Assembly: GCF_003143935.1 (NCBI RefSeq) | Contig: NZ_QFRX01000001.1 | Coordinates: forward strand, 2,143,587-2,207,586 | DNA: 64,000 nucleotides | Reading direction: 5' to 3' | Origin: Streptomyces sp. Act143 | GTDB lineage: Bacteria > Actinomycetota > Actinomycetes > Streptomycetales > Streptomycetaceae | Part shown: positions 46,989 through 55,237 of the stretch, piece by piece | How the letters are laid out: every line of letters begins with the position of its first letter | Position numbering within the stretch: the first letter of the stretch is position 1 | The notes under the pieces: model-generated | Told to the model about the DNA's origin: nothing | Database searches by the model: none | Seen by the model: only the letters and a program-made list of their open reading frames with translations | Translations under genes and position numbers: made by a program

Positions 46989-48800
46989 ATGGGCACCACC
47001 CAGGCGGCCGGACCGGCGGCCCGACAAACGGCAGAACAGAACGAGCGGACCCGAACCACGAAAGACGCTCTCGCCCCCGCGCGCGGCACAGCAGGGTTGC
47101 GTACCGCCCCCTGGGGCCCGATGGCGCTCGCCGTGGTGGTCGGCGCCGGGGCGGGCGTCGGGTCGATCGTCTTCCGCTGGTGCATCACGGCCTTCACCCA
47201 CCTCTTCTCCGGCCACGCGGACTACGCGGCCGCGCCCGGCACCGGCAACCCGCACGTGCCGTGGCTCGGCCCGTACTTCGTGCTGCTGGCCCCCGTGCTG
47301 GGCGGTCTGCTGTACGGGCCGCTGGTGAACCGGTTCGCCAAGGAGGCACGCGGCCACGGCGTGCCCGAGGTGATGCTGGCGGTCGCCCAGCGCGGCGGCC
47401 GTATCAGCCCGAAGGTCGCCGTGGTCAAGACGCTCGCCTCCGCCCTGACCATCGGCTCCGGCGGCTCGGTTGGCCGCGAGGGGCCGATCGTGCAGATCGG
47501 CTCGGCGCTCGGCTCCACCCTGGGCCGGGTGACGAAGGCGCCCGAGCACCGGATGAAGCTGCTCGTCGCGTGCGGCGCGGCGGGCGGCATCGCCGCGACC
47601 TTCAACGCGCCGCTGGCCGGGGTGTTCTTCGCCATGGAACTGATCCTGGGCACCTTCTCCGCGGAGGCGTTCGGCGCGACCGTCCTGGCCAGCGTCACCG
47701 CGAGCGTGATCGGCCGGGCCGCGTTCGGCGACGTCGCTTTCCTGACACTGCCCGCCTTCCACGTCGACCACTTCGCGCAGTACGGCCTGTTCGCCCTGCT
47801 AGGGGTGGTCGCCGCGGCGGTCGGTGTGGGTTTCGCCCGGGTGCTGTATCTGATCGAGGACGCCTGCGACTGGGTCTGGCGGGGCCCGGAATGGCTGCGC
47901 CCGGCGGCGGGCGGCCTGCTGCTCGGCCTGGTACTGCTCGCCCTGCCCGAGATGTACGGGGTCGGCTACCCGGTACTGGAGAAGGCGACCGGCGGCGGGT
48001 ACGCGGTCGGCTTCCTACTGCTCTTGCTGGTCGGCAAGATGGTGGCCACCAGCCTGACCATCGGGATCGGCGGCTCGGGCGGGGTGTTCGCACCCAGCCT
48101 GTTCATCGGGGCGATGCTCGGCGCCGCGTACGGCACGGGCGTCCACCACTTGCTGCCCGGCGCGGCCGGCTCCGTGGGGGCGTACGCTCTGGTCGGCATG
48201 GGCGCGGTGTTCGCCGGGGCGGCCCGCGCACCGATCACCGCCGTGGTGATCCTGTTCGAGCTGACCGGCGAGTACTCGATCATCCTGCCGCTGATGCTGG
48301 CCATCGTCCTGGCCACCGCCACCAGCCGCCTGCTGACCCGCGACACGATCTACACCCTCAAGCTGCGCCGCCGCGGCATCGACCTCGAAGGCCCCGCGCC
48401 CGGAGCCCGGATCGGTGCCCAACAGGTGGGCTCCGTGATGGATCCCCTCCCTTCCTCACTGTCGGAGTCGACCGAACTCGCCGATGCCGCAGACTTGTTG
48501 GGTCTGTCCGGCTACGGCGCACTGCCGGTGGTCGACGAATCCGGGCGCTACGTGGGTGTCGTCACCGCTCAGGCGATCGCCGAAGCACTGACCGACCAGC
48601 CGGACGCGGCCCCGGCCAAGGTGGGCCAGCTGGCCGAGATGCCCGCCCCCGTCACAACCGACCAGCCCCTCGCGCAGGCCCTGCACACCCTGCTCTCGGC
48701 CGCGGGCACCGGCGTACCCGTCCTCGATCCCGCACACCGCGCACCGGTCGGCTGGCTCAGCCACCAGAGCGCGCTGCGCGCGGTGCACACGACCGCGTGA
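46989..48800 (+). CDS. CLC-type chloride channel / H+-Cl- exchanger with CBS domains
   Basis: 603 residues from the ATG at 46989, chosen for the GGGGAAGG directly upstream over the ATG at 46974. All CLC filter motifs are present: GSGGSVGREGP (with the gating Glu of exchangers), GIGGSGGVFAPSLFIG and the helix-R Tyr region. About 450 residues of membrane domain are followed by two CBS domains (VGSVMDPLPSSLSESTELAD, then GQLAEMPAPVTTDQPLAQAL). It would exchange chloride for protons, helping acid or charge balance. Operator site 3 is in its promoter. Confidence 0.93.
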   Translation: MGTTQAAGPAARQTAEQNERTRTTKDALAPARGTAGLRTAPWGPMALAVVVGAGAGVGSIVFRWCITAFTHLFSGHADYAAAPGTGNPHVPWLGPYFVLLAPVLGGLLYGPLVNRFAKEARGHGVPEVMLAVAQRGGRISPKVAVVKTLASALTIGSGGSVGREGPIVQIGSALGSTLGRVTKAPEHRMKLLVACGAAGGIAATFNAPLAGVFFAMELILGTFSAEAFGATVLASVTASVIGRAAFGDVAFLTLPAFHVDHFAQYGLFALLGVVAAAVGVGFARVLYLIEDACDWVWRGPEWLRPAAGGLLLGLVLLALPEMYGVGYPVLEKATGGGYAVGFLLLLLVGKMVATSLTIGIGGSGGVFAPSLFIGAMLGAAYGTGVHHLLPGAAGSVGAYALVGMGAVFAGAARAPITAVVILFELTGEYSIILPLMLAIVLATATSRLLTRDTIYTLKLRRRGIDLEGPAPGARIGAQQVGSVMDPLPSSLSESTELADAADLLGLSGYGALPVVDESGRYVGVVTAQAIAEALTDQPDAAPAKVGQLAEMPAPVTTDQPLAQALHTLLSAAGTGVPVLDPAHRAPVGWLSHQSALRAVHTTA

Positions 48801-48831
48801 GCAGGCCCCGGAGGAAGACATCGAACCCTAT

Positions 48832-48846
48832 ATTGCACTGTGCAAA
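48832..48846. promoter_or_regulatory. TTTGCAT operator, site 4 (zinc-ribbon gene)
   Basis: ATTGCACTGTGCAAA; six outer-to-inner pairs match around a central T. A -10-like TATATT (48829-48834) overlaps its left edge, which would place transcription start at the palindrome centre. Confidence 0.82.
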
Positions 48847-48897
48847 ACTGGGTACTGGTGACCTCGACGGAACGGCCGTCCCCCAGGGAGGTGGACC

Positions 48898-49143
48898 ATG
48901 CCCGCACGACACGTCCAGCGCGCCTACTCCTTCGCATGCCTCAATTGCGGACACGGCTGGGAGAGCACGTACGACATCGACCTGACGGTGGACCAGCACA
49001 CTCGGATCACCGCCGTCTACCACCTCGGCGACCAGCGCGTGCCCTCGCCCCTTCAATCCCCGCAGTGCCCCGCCTGCGAGAGCCACAAAATACGCATCAT
49101 GCGGCCGGGCCGAGCCGCGTCCGCACACCTGTACGAGACCTGA
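48898..49143 (+). CDS. Small zinc-ribbon protein
   Basis: 81 residues after a good GGGAGGTGG. Two CxxC knuckles, FACLNCGHGW and SPQCPACESH, make one zinc ribbon. The segment between them is beta-rich (TYDIDLTVDQHTRITAVYHL). No membrane segment. It may bind nucleic acid or a protein partner. It is 4 bases before the DUF4396 gene, so the two form an operon under site 4. Confidence 0.8.
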   Translation: MPARHVQRAYSFACLNCGHGWESTYDIDLTVDQHTRITAVYHLGDQRVPSPLQSPQCPACESHKIRIMRPGRAASAHLYET

Positions 49144-49147
49144 GCCC

Positions 49148-49852
49148 ATGCAGCCGCACTTCCATCCCCCGGCCTGGCTGGAGGCGCTCGGCTGGGTGAG
49201 CCTGATCCTGGCCGGCGCGAGCGCACTGGCGATCGCTGCGGACATGACACTGCGCGGGGCACGCCAGCGCATGTGGATCATGCATGTGGTGTATCCGGTC
49301 ACGGCCCTGTATTGGGGTCCCGCCACCCTGTGGTTCTACGCCGCTCACGGCCGACGCACCTCCCGCCCGGCGATCGAGGAACAAGGCGAGCCGGATTCGG
49401 AAAAACTGCCGGCGTGGGTGTCCTCGGCCAAGGCCATCAGCCACTGCGGCGCCGGGTGCGTTCTGGGCGACATCGCCGGCGAGTGGCTGGTCCACGCGAC
49501 CGGCTTCACCCTCGCGGGCAAGCCGCTGTACGCGGACTTCCTGCTGGACTTCCTCTTCGCCTGGCTGCTGGGCATCGGCTTCCAGTACTTCACCATCGCC
49601 CCGATGCGCGACATCGGGCCTGGGCGGGCATTGTGGGCCGCCGTGAAGGCCGACACCCTCTCCATTGTGTCGTTCCAGATCGGCCTGTTCGCGGGCATGT
49701 GGCTCTACCAAGAAGTTCTCTTCGCACCGGGCCTGGCCAAGACGACCACGTCGTACTGGCTGTTCATGCAGCTCGCCATGGTCGCCGGATTCTTCACCGC
49801 CTGGCCGGTCAACGGCTGGCTGATCCGCGCCGGCTGGAAAGAGCGCATGTGA
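49148..49852 (+). CDS. DUF4396 membrane protein
   Basis: 234 residues, about six membrane segments. The DUF4396 marks are the first-helix region MWIMHVVYPVTALYWGP, the Cys/His patch KAISHCGAGCVLGDIAGEW, DFLLDFLFAWLLGIGFQYF, and VKADTLSIVSFQIGLFAGM. The His-Cys-Cys cluster on the membrane face suggests metal or redox binding. Role unknown; genes of this kind often sit beside copper or heavy-metal functions. Second gene of the site 4 operon. Confidence 0.85.
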   Translation: MQPHFHPPAWLEALGWVSLILAGASALAIAADMTLRGARQRMWIMHVVYPVTALYWGPATLWFYAAHGRRTSRPAIEEQGEPDSEKLPAWVSSAKAISHCGAGCVLGDIAGEWLVHATGFTLAGKPLYADFLLDFLFAWLLGIGFQYFTIAPMRDIGPGRALWAAVKADTLSIVSFQIGLFAGMWLYQEVLFAPGLAKTTTSYWLFMQLAMVAGFFTAWPVNGWLIRAGWKERM

Positions 49853-49912
49853 TGCCGCCCCGAGCCGCGCCGGACTCGTGCGCGGACGGCCGCGTTGCTC
49901 TCATCGAGGTAT

Positions 49913-49927
49913 TTTGCACAATGCAAA
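49913..49927. promoter_or_regulatory. TTTGCAT operator, site 5 (glxA copy 2)
   Basis: TTTGCACAATGCAAA, one mismatched pair next to the centre. TATTTT (49910-49915) overlaps the left arm as a -10-like element. It lies 85 bases before the glxA copy 2 ATG. Confidence 0.85.
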
Positions 49928-50012
49928 CAAGCGTGTCGCCTCCACCACCCTGAACCGCCGCGGTAGTCCTCGGTAGGTCCAGGCCCGACCTACCATCGCG
50001 GAGGCACACCCG

Positions 50013-51950
50013 ATGGCGCAACGCCCCCCACGCCGCACCACCCGCAAGACCCTGTTCGGCGTCGCGGCGTTCGTCGCGCTCGCCACGCTCAACGCCCCCG
50101 CCGTCGCGGGCTTCGCCCAGCATGCCTACCACCGCTGGGAGGTCAACCAGCCCGAGTACAAGGCGAAGTACGGCCACTGGGCGCTCGCCGACCTCCCCAA
50201 GAAGTACCAGCTGAACTCCATCCACGCGATCCTGCTGCACACCGGGAAGGTGCTGTTGATCGCCGGTTCCGGAAACAGCGTCAAGCAGTTCGACGGCGGT
50301 GTCTTCAGAAGCACCCTGTGGGACCCGACCGCCGACACCTTCAAGAAGATCGACACGCCGGCCGACCTGTTCTGCGGCGGCCACGCCCAACTCCCTGACG
50401 GCAACGTGCTCATCGCCGGCGGCACCGCCCGCTACGAGGTCCTCAAGGGCGACGTGAAGCGCGCCGGCGGCGCCATGCTGGTCAAGAACGAGGACCCTGA
50501 CCGCGCCCGTACCTTCCCCAAGGGCACCGTCTTCCGCTCCCCGTCCGGGGTCGAGTACCGCTCCCGGTTCGCCGTCCGGGTGCCGCCCGCGAAGAAGACG
50601 CCCACCGGCCGGGGCGGCAACGTCAAGGTCACCGCCAGCGAGGCCCGGGTCTTCGTCGAGGCCGTCGACGAGGGCCCGCTGAGCATCACCAACACCACTG
50701 AGCAGTACGCCATTCAGGGACTGAAGGGCACGGACGCCGACAACCTCTACGGCATCGCCAACAAGCTCGGCCTCGACAAGAAGGACTTCCAAGGCATCAA
50801 GGACGCCTACGAGTTCGACCCGGTCACCGAGAAGTACACCAAGGTCGCCTCGATGCACGAGGCCCGCTGGTATCCGACCCTGACCACACTCTCCGACGGC
50901 CGGGTCCTCGCCGTCTCCGGCCTCGACGACATCGGCCAGGTCGTCCCCGGCAAGAACGAGCTCTACGACCCGCAGACGAAAACCTGGTCACCCGCCCCGA
51001 CCCGCTACTTCCCCACGTACCCCTCCCTCTTCCTCACCGGCAGGCAGAAGGTCTTCTACTCCGGCTCCAACGCCGGCTACGGCCCCGCCGACAAGGGCCG
51101 CGAGCCCGGCCTGTGGGACCTCGGGACCAACACCTTCACCCCCATCGGCGGCCTCAAGGACCCGGACATCCTGGAGACCTCCTCCTCCGTGCTCCTTCCC
51201 CCCGCGCAGGACAAGAAGGTGATGGTGCTCGGCGGCGGGGGCGTCGGCGAGTCGCGGGCAGCCACCTCTCGAACCGCGATCGTCGACCTCGACGCCGAAC
51301 GACCCGCCTTCACCACGGGCCCTCACCTGCCGATGAACACCCGCTACCTGAACAGCGTGATTCTCCCCGACGACACCGTGTTCACCACGGGCGGCAGCTC
51401 CGGCTACCGCGGTAAGGGCGCCAGCGACATTCTCAAAGCCCAGATCTACACCCCCGCGACAAACACCTTCGCACCGGCCGCCGAACCGTCCGTGGGACGC
51501 AACTACCACACAGAGGCCCTGCTGCTGCCGGACGGCCGCGTCGCCGTCTTCGGCTCCGACCCCCTATTCGCCGACAGGGCGGACTCGCGCCCAGGCCGCT
51601 TCGAGCAGCGCGTCGAGGTCTTCTCCCCGTCCTACCTCCACCACGGCGAGCGCCCGGACCTGGCCCTCGGCAGCAGAGTCGAGGTCGAACACGGCGGCCA
51701 GGTGGTCCTGCGCACCACCGATCCGACCGGCATCAGCCGCGTGCGGCTCATCCGTCCCGGTTCGACCACCCACGTCACCGACTTCGACCAGCGCTCCGTC
51801 GCCCTGGACATCACCCGGCGCGCCGACACGGAGCTCACCGTCAGCGTGCCCGACGACGCCTCCCTGGTCCCACCCGGCTGGTACATGGCCGTCGCCGTCA
51901 ACGCCAAGGGGGTCCCGTCCCCCGCCACGTGGATCCATGTGTTCGCCTGA
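50013..51950 (+). CDS. glxA: GlxA-type copper-radical oxidase, copy 2
   Basis: 645 residues; GGAGG lies 9 bases before the ATG. Same layout as copy 1: N-terminal anchor (LFGVAAFVALATLNAPAVAG), kelch propeller and DUF1929. The active-site set is intact: Cys121 in DLFCGGH, Trp-Tyr in EARWYPTL, Tyr-His in GRNYHTE, and His in GSTTHVTD. Strong similarity to copy 1 runs along the whole length (for example NLYGIANKLGLDKKDFQGI in both). Loops differ most at residues 160-230. Followed by a DUF4142 gene with its own operator. Substrate unknown. Confidence 0.92.
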   Translation: MAQRPPRRTTRKTLFGVAAFVALATLNAPAVAGFAQHAYHRWEVNQPEYKAKYGHWALADLPKKYQLNSIHAILLHTGKVLLIAGSGNSVKQFDGGVFRSTLWDPTADTFKKIDTPADLFCGGHAQLPDGNVLIAGGTARYEVLKGDVKRAGGAMLVKNEDPDRARTFPKGTVFRSPSGVEYRSRFAVRVPPAKKTPTGRGGNVKVTASEARVFVEAVDEGPLSITNTTEQYAIQGLKGTDADNLYGIANKLGLDKKDFQGIKDAYEFDPVTEKYTKVASMHEARWYPTLTTLSDGRVLAVSGLDDIGQVVPGKNELYDPQTKTWSPAPTRYFPTYPSLFLTGRQKVFYSGSNAGYGPADKGREPGLWDLGTNTFTPIGGLKDPDILETSSSVLLPPAQDKKVMVLGGGGVGESRAATSRTAIVDLDAERPAFTTGPHLPMNTRYLNSVILPDDTVFTTGGSSGYRGKGASDILKAQIYTPATNTFAPAAEPSVGRNYHTEALLLPDGRVAVFGSDPLFADRADSRPGRFEQRVEVFSPSYLHHGERPDLALGSRVEVEHGGQVVLRTTDPTGISRVRLIRPGSTTHVTDFDQRSVALDITRRADTELTVSVPDDASLVPPGWYMAVAVNAKGVPSPATWIHVFA

Positions 51951-52008
51951 AACGAACGCACGGCCTCGCCGCCAGGCTCAAAAGCCACCGGTATGTGACC
52001 CACCCAAC

Positions 52009-52023
52009 AAAGCGCAGTGCAAA
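52009..52023. promoter_or_regulatory. TTTGCAT operator, site 6 (DUF4142), weak left arm
   Basis: AAAGCGCAGTGCAAA keeps the right arm GTGCAAA and the GC pair of the left arm only. A further half-site GTGCAAT lies at 52033-52039. It is 77 bases before the DUF4142 ATG. Confidence 0.5.
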
Positions 52024-52100
52024 ATTTACCTAGTGCAATGAAGACTTCACAGCGCACCTTCGTACTCCCTGACACACGCTCGCTCACGTCAGGAGTCGCC

Positions 52101-52847
52101 ATGCCCCTCTCCCGCAACTCGGCCGGGACGGTCATCATGGTCGGTGCGCTGGGTCTGACCCTCACCGCTCTCGCCTACCCCGCCATGCTGGGTGTCGACA
52201 ACGCGGCGACGAACACGTCCCGGATCATCGCCAGCACGCAGTACGGGCCGTTGACCGAGGCCGACCGCGACTTCGTGGTCAAGGTGCGCGCGGCCGGGCT
52301 GTGGGAGTACCCGCTGGGGGAGATGGCCATGGAGCGGGGCACCACGAAGGAGATGAAGGAGGCCGGCGAGCACCTCGTCGTAGGCCACGCCGGGCTCGAC
52401 CAGATGTGCCGCAGGATCGCCCCGGAGCTGAACATCACGCTGCCCAACCAGGCCAGCCCTCAGCAGCAGCAGTTCGTGGCGACCGTGGACTCCAAGCGCG
52501 GCAGGGAGTTCGACGTCACCGCGGTCGGCATCATGCGCGTCACGCACGGGCAGATCTTCCCGGTGATCGCCAAGATCCGCGCCAGCACCGAGAACACCCT
52601 GGTCCGCCAGTTGGCCGACCTGGCCAACGACACCGTCCTGGACCACATCACGGTCCTGGAGAACACCGGGCTGGTCAACCACCAGCAGGTCAACTTCCAG
52701 CAGACCACCCCGCCCAAGCTCCCCAAGGAGCAGCTGACCCCGCCCGCGCCCCAGCCCGGCGCTCCGTTGGTCGCCCTCACTCCCCGACCGGATCTGGACG
52801 TCAACACCAGCTCCCCGACGCCCACTCCCAGTCCCACCGTCCAGTGA
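52101..52847 (+). CDS. DUF4142 exported ferritin-like protein
   Basis: 248 residues from the ATG at 52101 (AGGAG 5 bases upstream), preferred over upstream in-frame starts that overlap the operator. Signal or anchor segment TVIMVGALGLTLTALAYPAM. The DUF4142 four-helix body follows: DRDFVVKVRAAGLWEYPLGE, EMKEAGEHLVVGHAGLDQM, HGQIFPVIAKIRASTENTLV and DLANDTVLDHITVLENTG. A Pro-rich tail ends the protein. DUF4142 proteins are thought to be exported; some are tied to oxidative stress. Function unproven. Confidence 0.86.
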   Translation: MPLSRNSAGTVIMVGALGLTLTALAYPAMLGVDNAATNTSRIIASTQYGPLTEADRDFVVKVRAAGLWEYPLGEMAMERGTTKEMKEAGEHLVVGHAGLDQMCRRIAPELNITLPNQASPQQQQFVATVDSKRGREFDVTAVGIMRVTHGQIFPVIAKIRASTENTLVRQLADLANDTVLDHITVLENTGLVNHQQVNFQQTTPPKLPKEQLTPPAPQPGAPLVALTPRPDLDVNTSSPTPTPSPTVQ

Positions 52848-52878
52848 TCGGCGAGAGGGGCGGCCACCCTGCCGGCTG

Positions 52879-53559
52879 TCAGGACCCGGTGGGGGTCGGC
52901 AGAGCGGGAGAGGGAGACCAGGATGCGGGGCGCGAGAGCCGGTAGGAACGGACGACCGCGACCATGCTCGCGACGATCAGCGTGGCAGCCCAACCGCCGA
53001 GACCCCGTAGAGGGTCGGCCGGGGACGCACCCGCCTCCACACCGCGCGGAGCCACCAGCCCCCGCGAGTCGTAGGCAACGGCGAGTGTGTCGCCCGGCCG
53101 GGTGGTCTGCTCGCAGCCCCGCCAGATGCGCACCTTGAGCGGTACGCCGTCCTGGTCGGCCACCGAACACAGATAACGGCCGCGGCCGGAGACGGCTCCC
53201 GGCCCGCCCTCGACCGACGTCACCACCGCGGACTCCACTCGCCCCCGCTCCGCCAACACCACGCCCACAGCCGCCTGGGGCGCCTTGAGCGCGAGGCAGA
53301 CGCCGAGCACGGCGACGATACCGACCAGCGCCCGCCCGGCGCGCACCACGCGAAGATAGAGCGCGAGGGCAGCCGCGCACACCAGACCGCCCTCGCCGTC
53401 CGCCAGCCCGGGAATCCCGTACCAGGCACCGGCGACCGCGGTGCCGACGATCGCCACCGCTCCGGCACACCCGACAGCAAGCGCTTCAGCCGCCAACCAC
53501 CGAGGCGGCAGACCTACGAACTCGGCCGGCCCCCACACGGTGCTCCGCAGATGCGCCAT
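52879..53559 (-). CDS. Membrane protein of unknown function
   Basis: 226 residues from the ATG at 53559 (GGAG 9 bases upstream); the frame stays open to a GTG at 53715 next to operator site 7, which would add 52 residues. Three N-terminal membrane segments (EALAVGCAGAVAIVGTAVAG, GGLVCAAALALYLRVV, LVGIVAVLGVCLAL), then an outside beta-rich domain with two Cys (GRYLCSVAD, IWRGCEQTT) and a final segment GGWAATLIVASMVAVVRSY. No family recognised. Confidence 0.65.
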   Translation of the reverse strand: MAHLRSTVWGPAEFVGLPPRWLAAEALAVGCAGAVAIVGTAVAGAWYGIPGLADGEGGLVCAAALALYLRVVRAGRALVGIVAVLGVCLALKAPQAAVGVVLAERGRVESAVVTSVEGGPGAVSGRGRYLCSVADQDGVPLKVRIWRGCEQTTRPGDTLAVAYDSRGLVAPRGVEAGASPADPLRGLGGWAATLIVASMVAVVRSYRLSRPASWSPSPALPTPTGS

Positions 53560-53721
53560 CAGGTGCCGCTCCGGAGCGGGCAGGGGGCGACGCTGCCCGA
53601 ACACGTCCGTCTCCCTCCCAGGTCCCTGCACATCCGCCGTTCCGGCCCGGCAGACGTACGGACCGCGCACACGCGGCCCGGCTGCCGAGATCGGGCAGCT
53701 TCGCCGCACTTTCACGATTCC

Positions 53722-53736
53722 CTTGCATTATGCAAA
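53722..53736. promoter_or_regulatory. TTTGCAT operator, site 7
   Basis: CTTGCATTATGCAAA, six symmetric pairs, only the outermost differs. Upstream of the leftward membrane gene; on that strand it reads TTTGCATAATGCAAG. Confidence 0.8.
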
Positions 53737-53814
53737 AGGTTCCCGACAGGGGGAAGCGCGGGCCGATGCCCGGCGCCTCTGGCTTGCCGCCGGGCCGGCA
53801 TGGGGGTCACCCCG

Positions 53815-54399
53815 TCATGCCACCCGTTTCGATCCCTCCACTCCCGGCCGTGGCATGGCCGGCGACGCGGCCACAAGGACCAGAAACCCGCCCACGGCAT
53901 GGAAGAGAGCCGCACCGGAAGCGAAGACACGTGCCTGAGCCTTGGACGCCTCGTGGTACTCGGCCTCCGAGAGCGCGACCCGCTCGCTGCGCAGCGTCGT
54001 GTTGTTCCACCGGGTGTAATAGTGACTGCCGAACTCGTCCGTCTTGGTGTCCCGCGCCTCGCCCCCGGCCGTCATGGCCAACAGCAGTGTGGCGAACACC
54101 ACAGCGTAGGAGCACTTCAGACCGGTCGGCAGACTCCATACGAACCGGGCCATCCGGCCGCCGTTGCCCCTGCCGAGCAGGCTTCTGCCGCCCTCGGAGA
54201 ACAGGACGCTCGCAAGGGCGACACCGACGACCGGGAAGATCGCGACGAACACGACGCCCACCGCGCCGAAGGGGACCTTGCGCGGGCCCGGCAACCATGT
54301 GGCCACCACGAGCAGCAGTGCCGCCACGCAGAGGACCCAGGCCATGACGAAGTGGACACGACCGACGCGCGACAGCCCGGCCAGTCCCATCTGGTTCAT
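53815..54399 (-). CDS. Membrane protein of unknown function
   Basis: 194 residues from the ATG at 54399 (GGGGGAT 6 bases upstream). Four membrane segments: HFVMAWVLCVAALLLVVATW, FGAVGVVFVAIFPVVGVALA, YAVVFATLLLAMTAGG and SGAALFHAVGGFLVLVAA. Between the third and fourth is an outside loop GSHYYTRWNNTTLRSERVAL. No family recognised. It stands alone between two operator-bearing units. Confidence 0.7.
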   Translation of the reverse strand: MNQMGLAGLSRVGRVHFVMAWVLCVAALLLVVATWLPGPRKVPFGAVGVVFVAIFPVVGVALASVLFSEGGRSLLGRGNGGRMARFVWSLPTGLKCSYAVVFATLLLAMTAGGEARDTKTDEFGSHYYTRWNNTTLRSERVALSEAEYHEASKAQARVFASGAALFHAVGGFLVLVAASPAMPRPGVEGSKRVA

Positions 54400-54666
54400 G
54401 CACGATCCCCCCGCTTTGTGCCGGTCCCTTCCGTGTTCCGGCGGCGCGTGCAGCATCGCGCGTGCGGGCAGCGGACGGAGGGCCCACCTCCGGCAACCTG
54501 CGGGCCCACTCGGTTCCGGATGCGAGCAACGAGACGCCGTCCGACCCGCGCACCGCTGCAGCCTCCGCTGTCGGTCAGGCCGTCCGGCCAGGCCCGGCCA
54601 GTCACTGGGCCGCCCATCGGCGACTGGAACCGACATCGTCTCCGGGGCCGCCGGGGCCGGTGGCGG

Positions 54667-55203
54667 TCAGGCGTCGTAGGCCACCGGGACGTCCACGGCC
54701 CAGCCCAGCGGGTGCGGTTCCGCATCGTCCAGCCCTGGAGCGGGAGGCTCGCCCCCGGCCTCGTTGAACGCGGCGAGCGCCTCGATGAGGGCCAGCCGCT
54801 GCGTCGGCCTGAGCCGTTCCACGATCCCGGCGATCTCGGTACGGCGCCGGGCCGTGACGTCCTCGACCGTGCGGCGCCCCTCCTCGGTGAGCTGAAGCAG
54901 GGTCTCGCGGCGGTTGGTGGGGTTGGCCTGCCGGTCGGCGAGGCCGGCCGCGATCAGCCGGTCGACCATCCGCATCGCGGTGGACGGCGCCACCTGGAGC
55001 AGGTCAGCGAGCGTGACCAGCTTGGTGGCCCCACGGGTGGAGAGCACCACGAGCATTCTGAACTGCGGGAGCGTCACCCGTTCCTCGACCTCGGCGAGGG
55101 AGCGGGCGGAGACCGCCACCAGCAGCCTGGACGCGGTCAGCACCGCACGCGTCACCACGTCGACATCATCCATCGCCCCCGAGGGGGTCTCACGCTCCGG
55201 CAT
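54667..55203 (-). CDS. MarR-family transcriptional regulator
   Basis: 178 residues. Winged helix-turn-helix with the MarR pattern: VTLPQFRMLVVLSTRG, LADLLQVAPSTAMRMVDRLI and the wing GLADRQANPTNRRETLLQLT. An N-terminal dimerisation helix (TRAVLTASRLLVAVSARSLA) and a C-terminal acidic tail flank it. It follows the PP2C gene by 34 bases on the same strand, so it should be expressed from the promoter carrying operator site 8. It is the best candidate for the protein that binds the TTTGCAT palindromes, because MarR dimers favour sites of this size. Confidence 0.9.
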   Translation of the reverse strand: MPERETPSGAMDDVDVVTRAVLTASRLLVAVSARSLAEVEERVTLPQFRMLVVLSTRGATKLVTLADLLQVAPSTAMRMVDRLIAAGLADRQANPTNRRETLLQLTEEGRRTVEDVTARRRTEIAGIVERLRPTQRLALIEALAAFNEAGGEPPAPGLDDAEPHPLGWAVDVPVAYDA

Positions 55204-55237
55204 AGGTCCTTTGTACCGTGCCGAACTCGCTGCTCAC

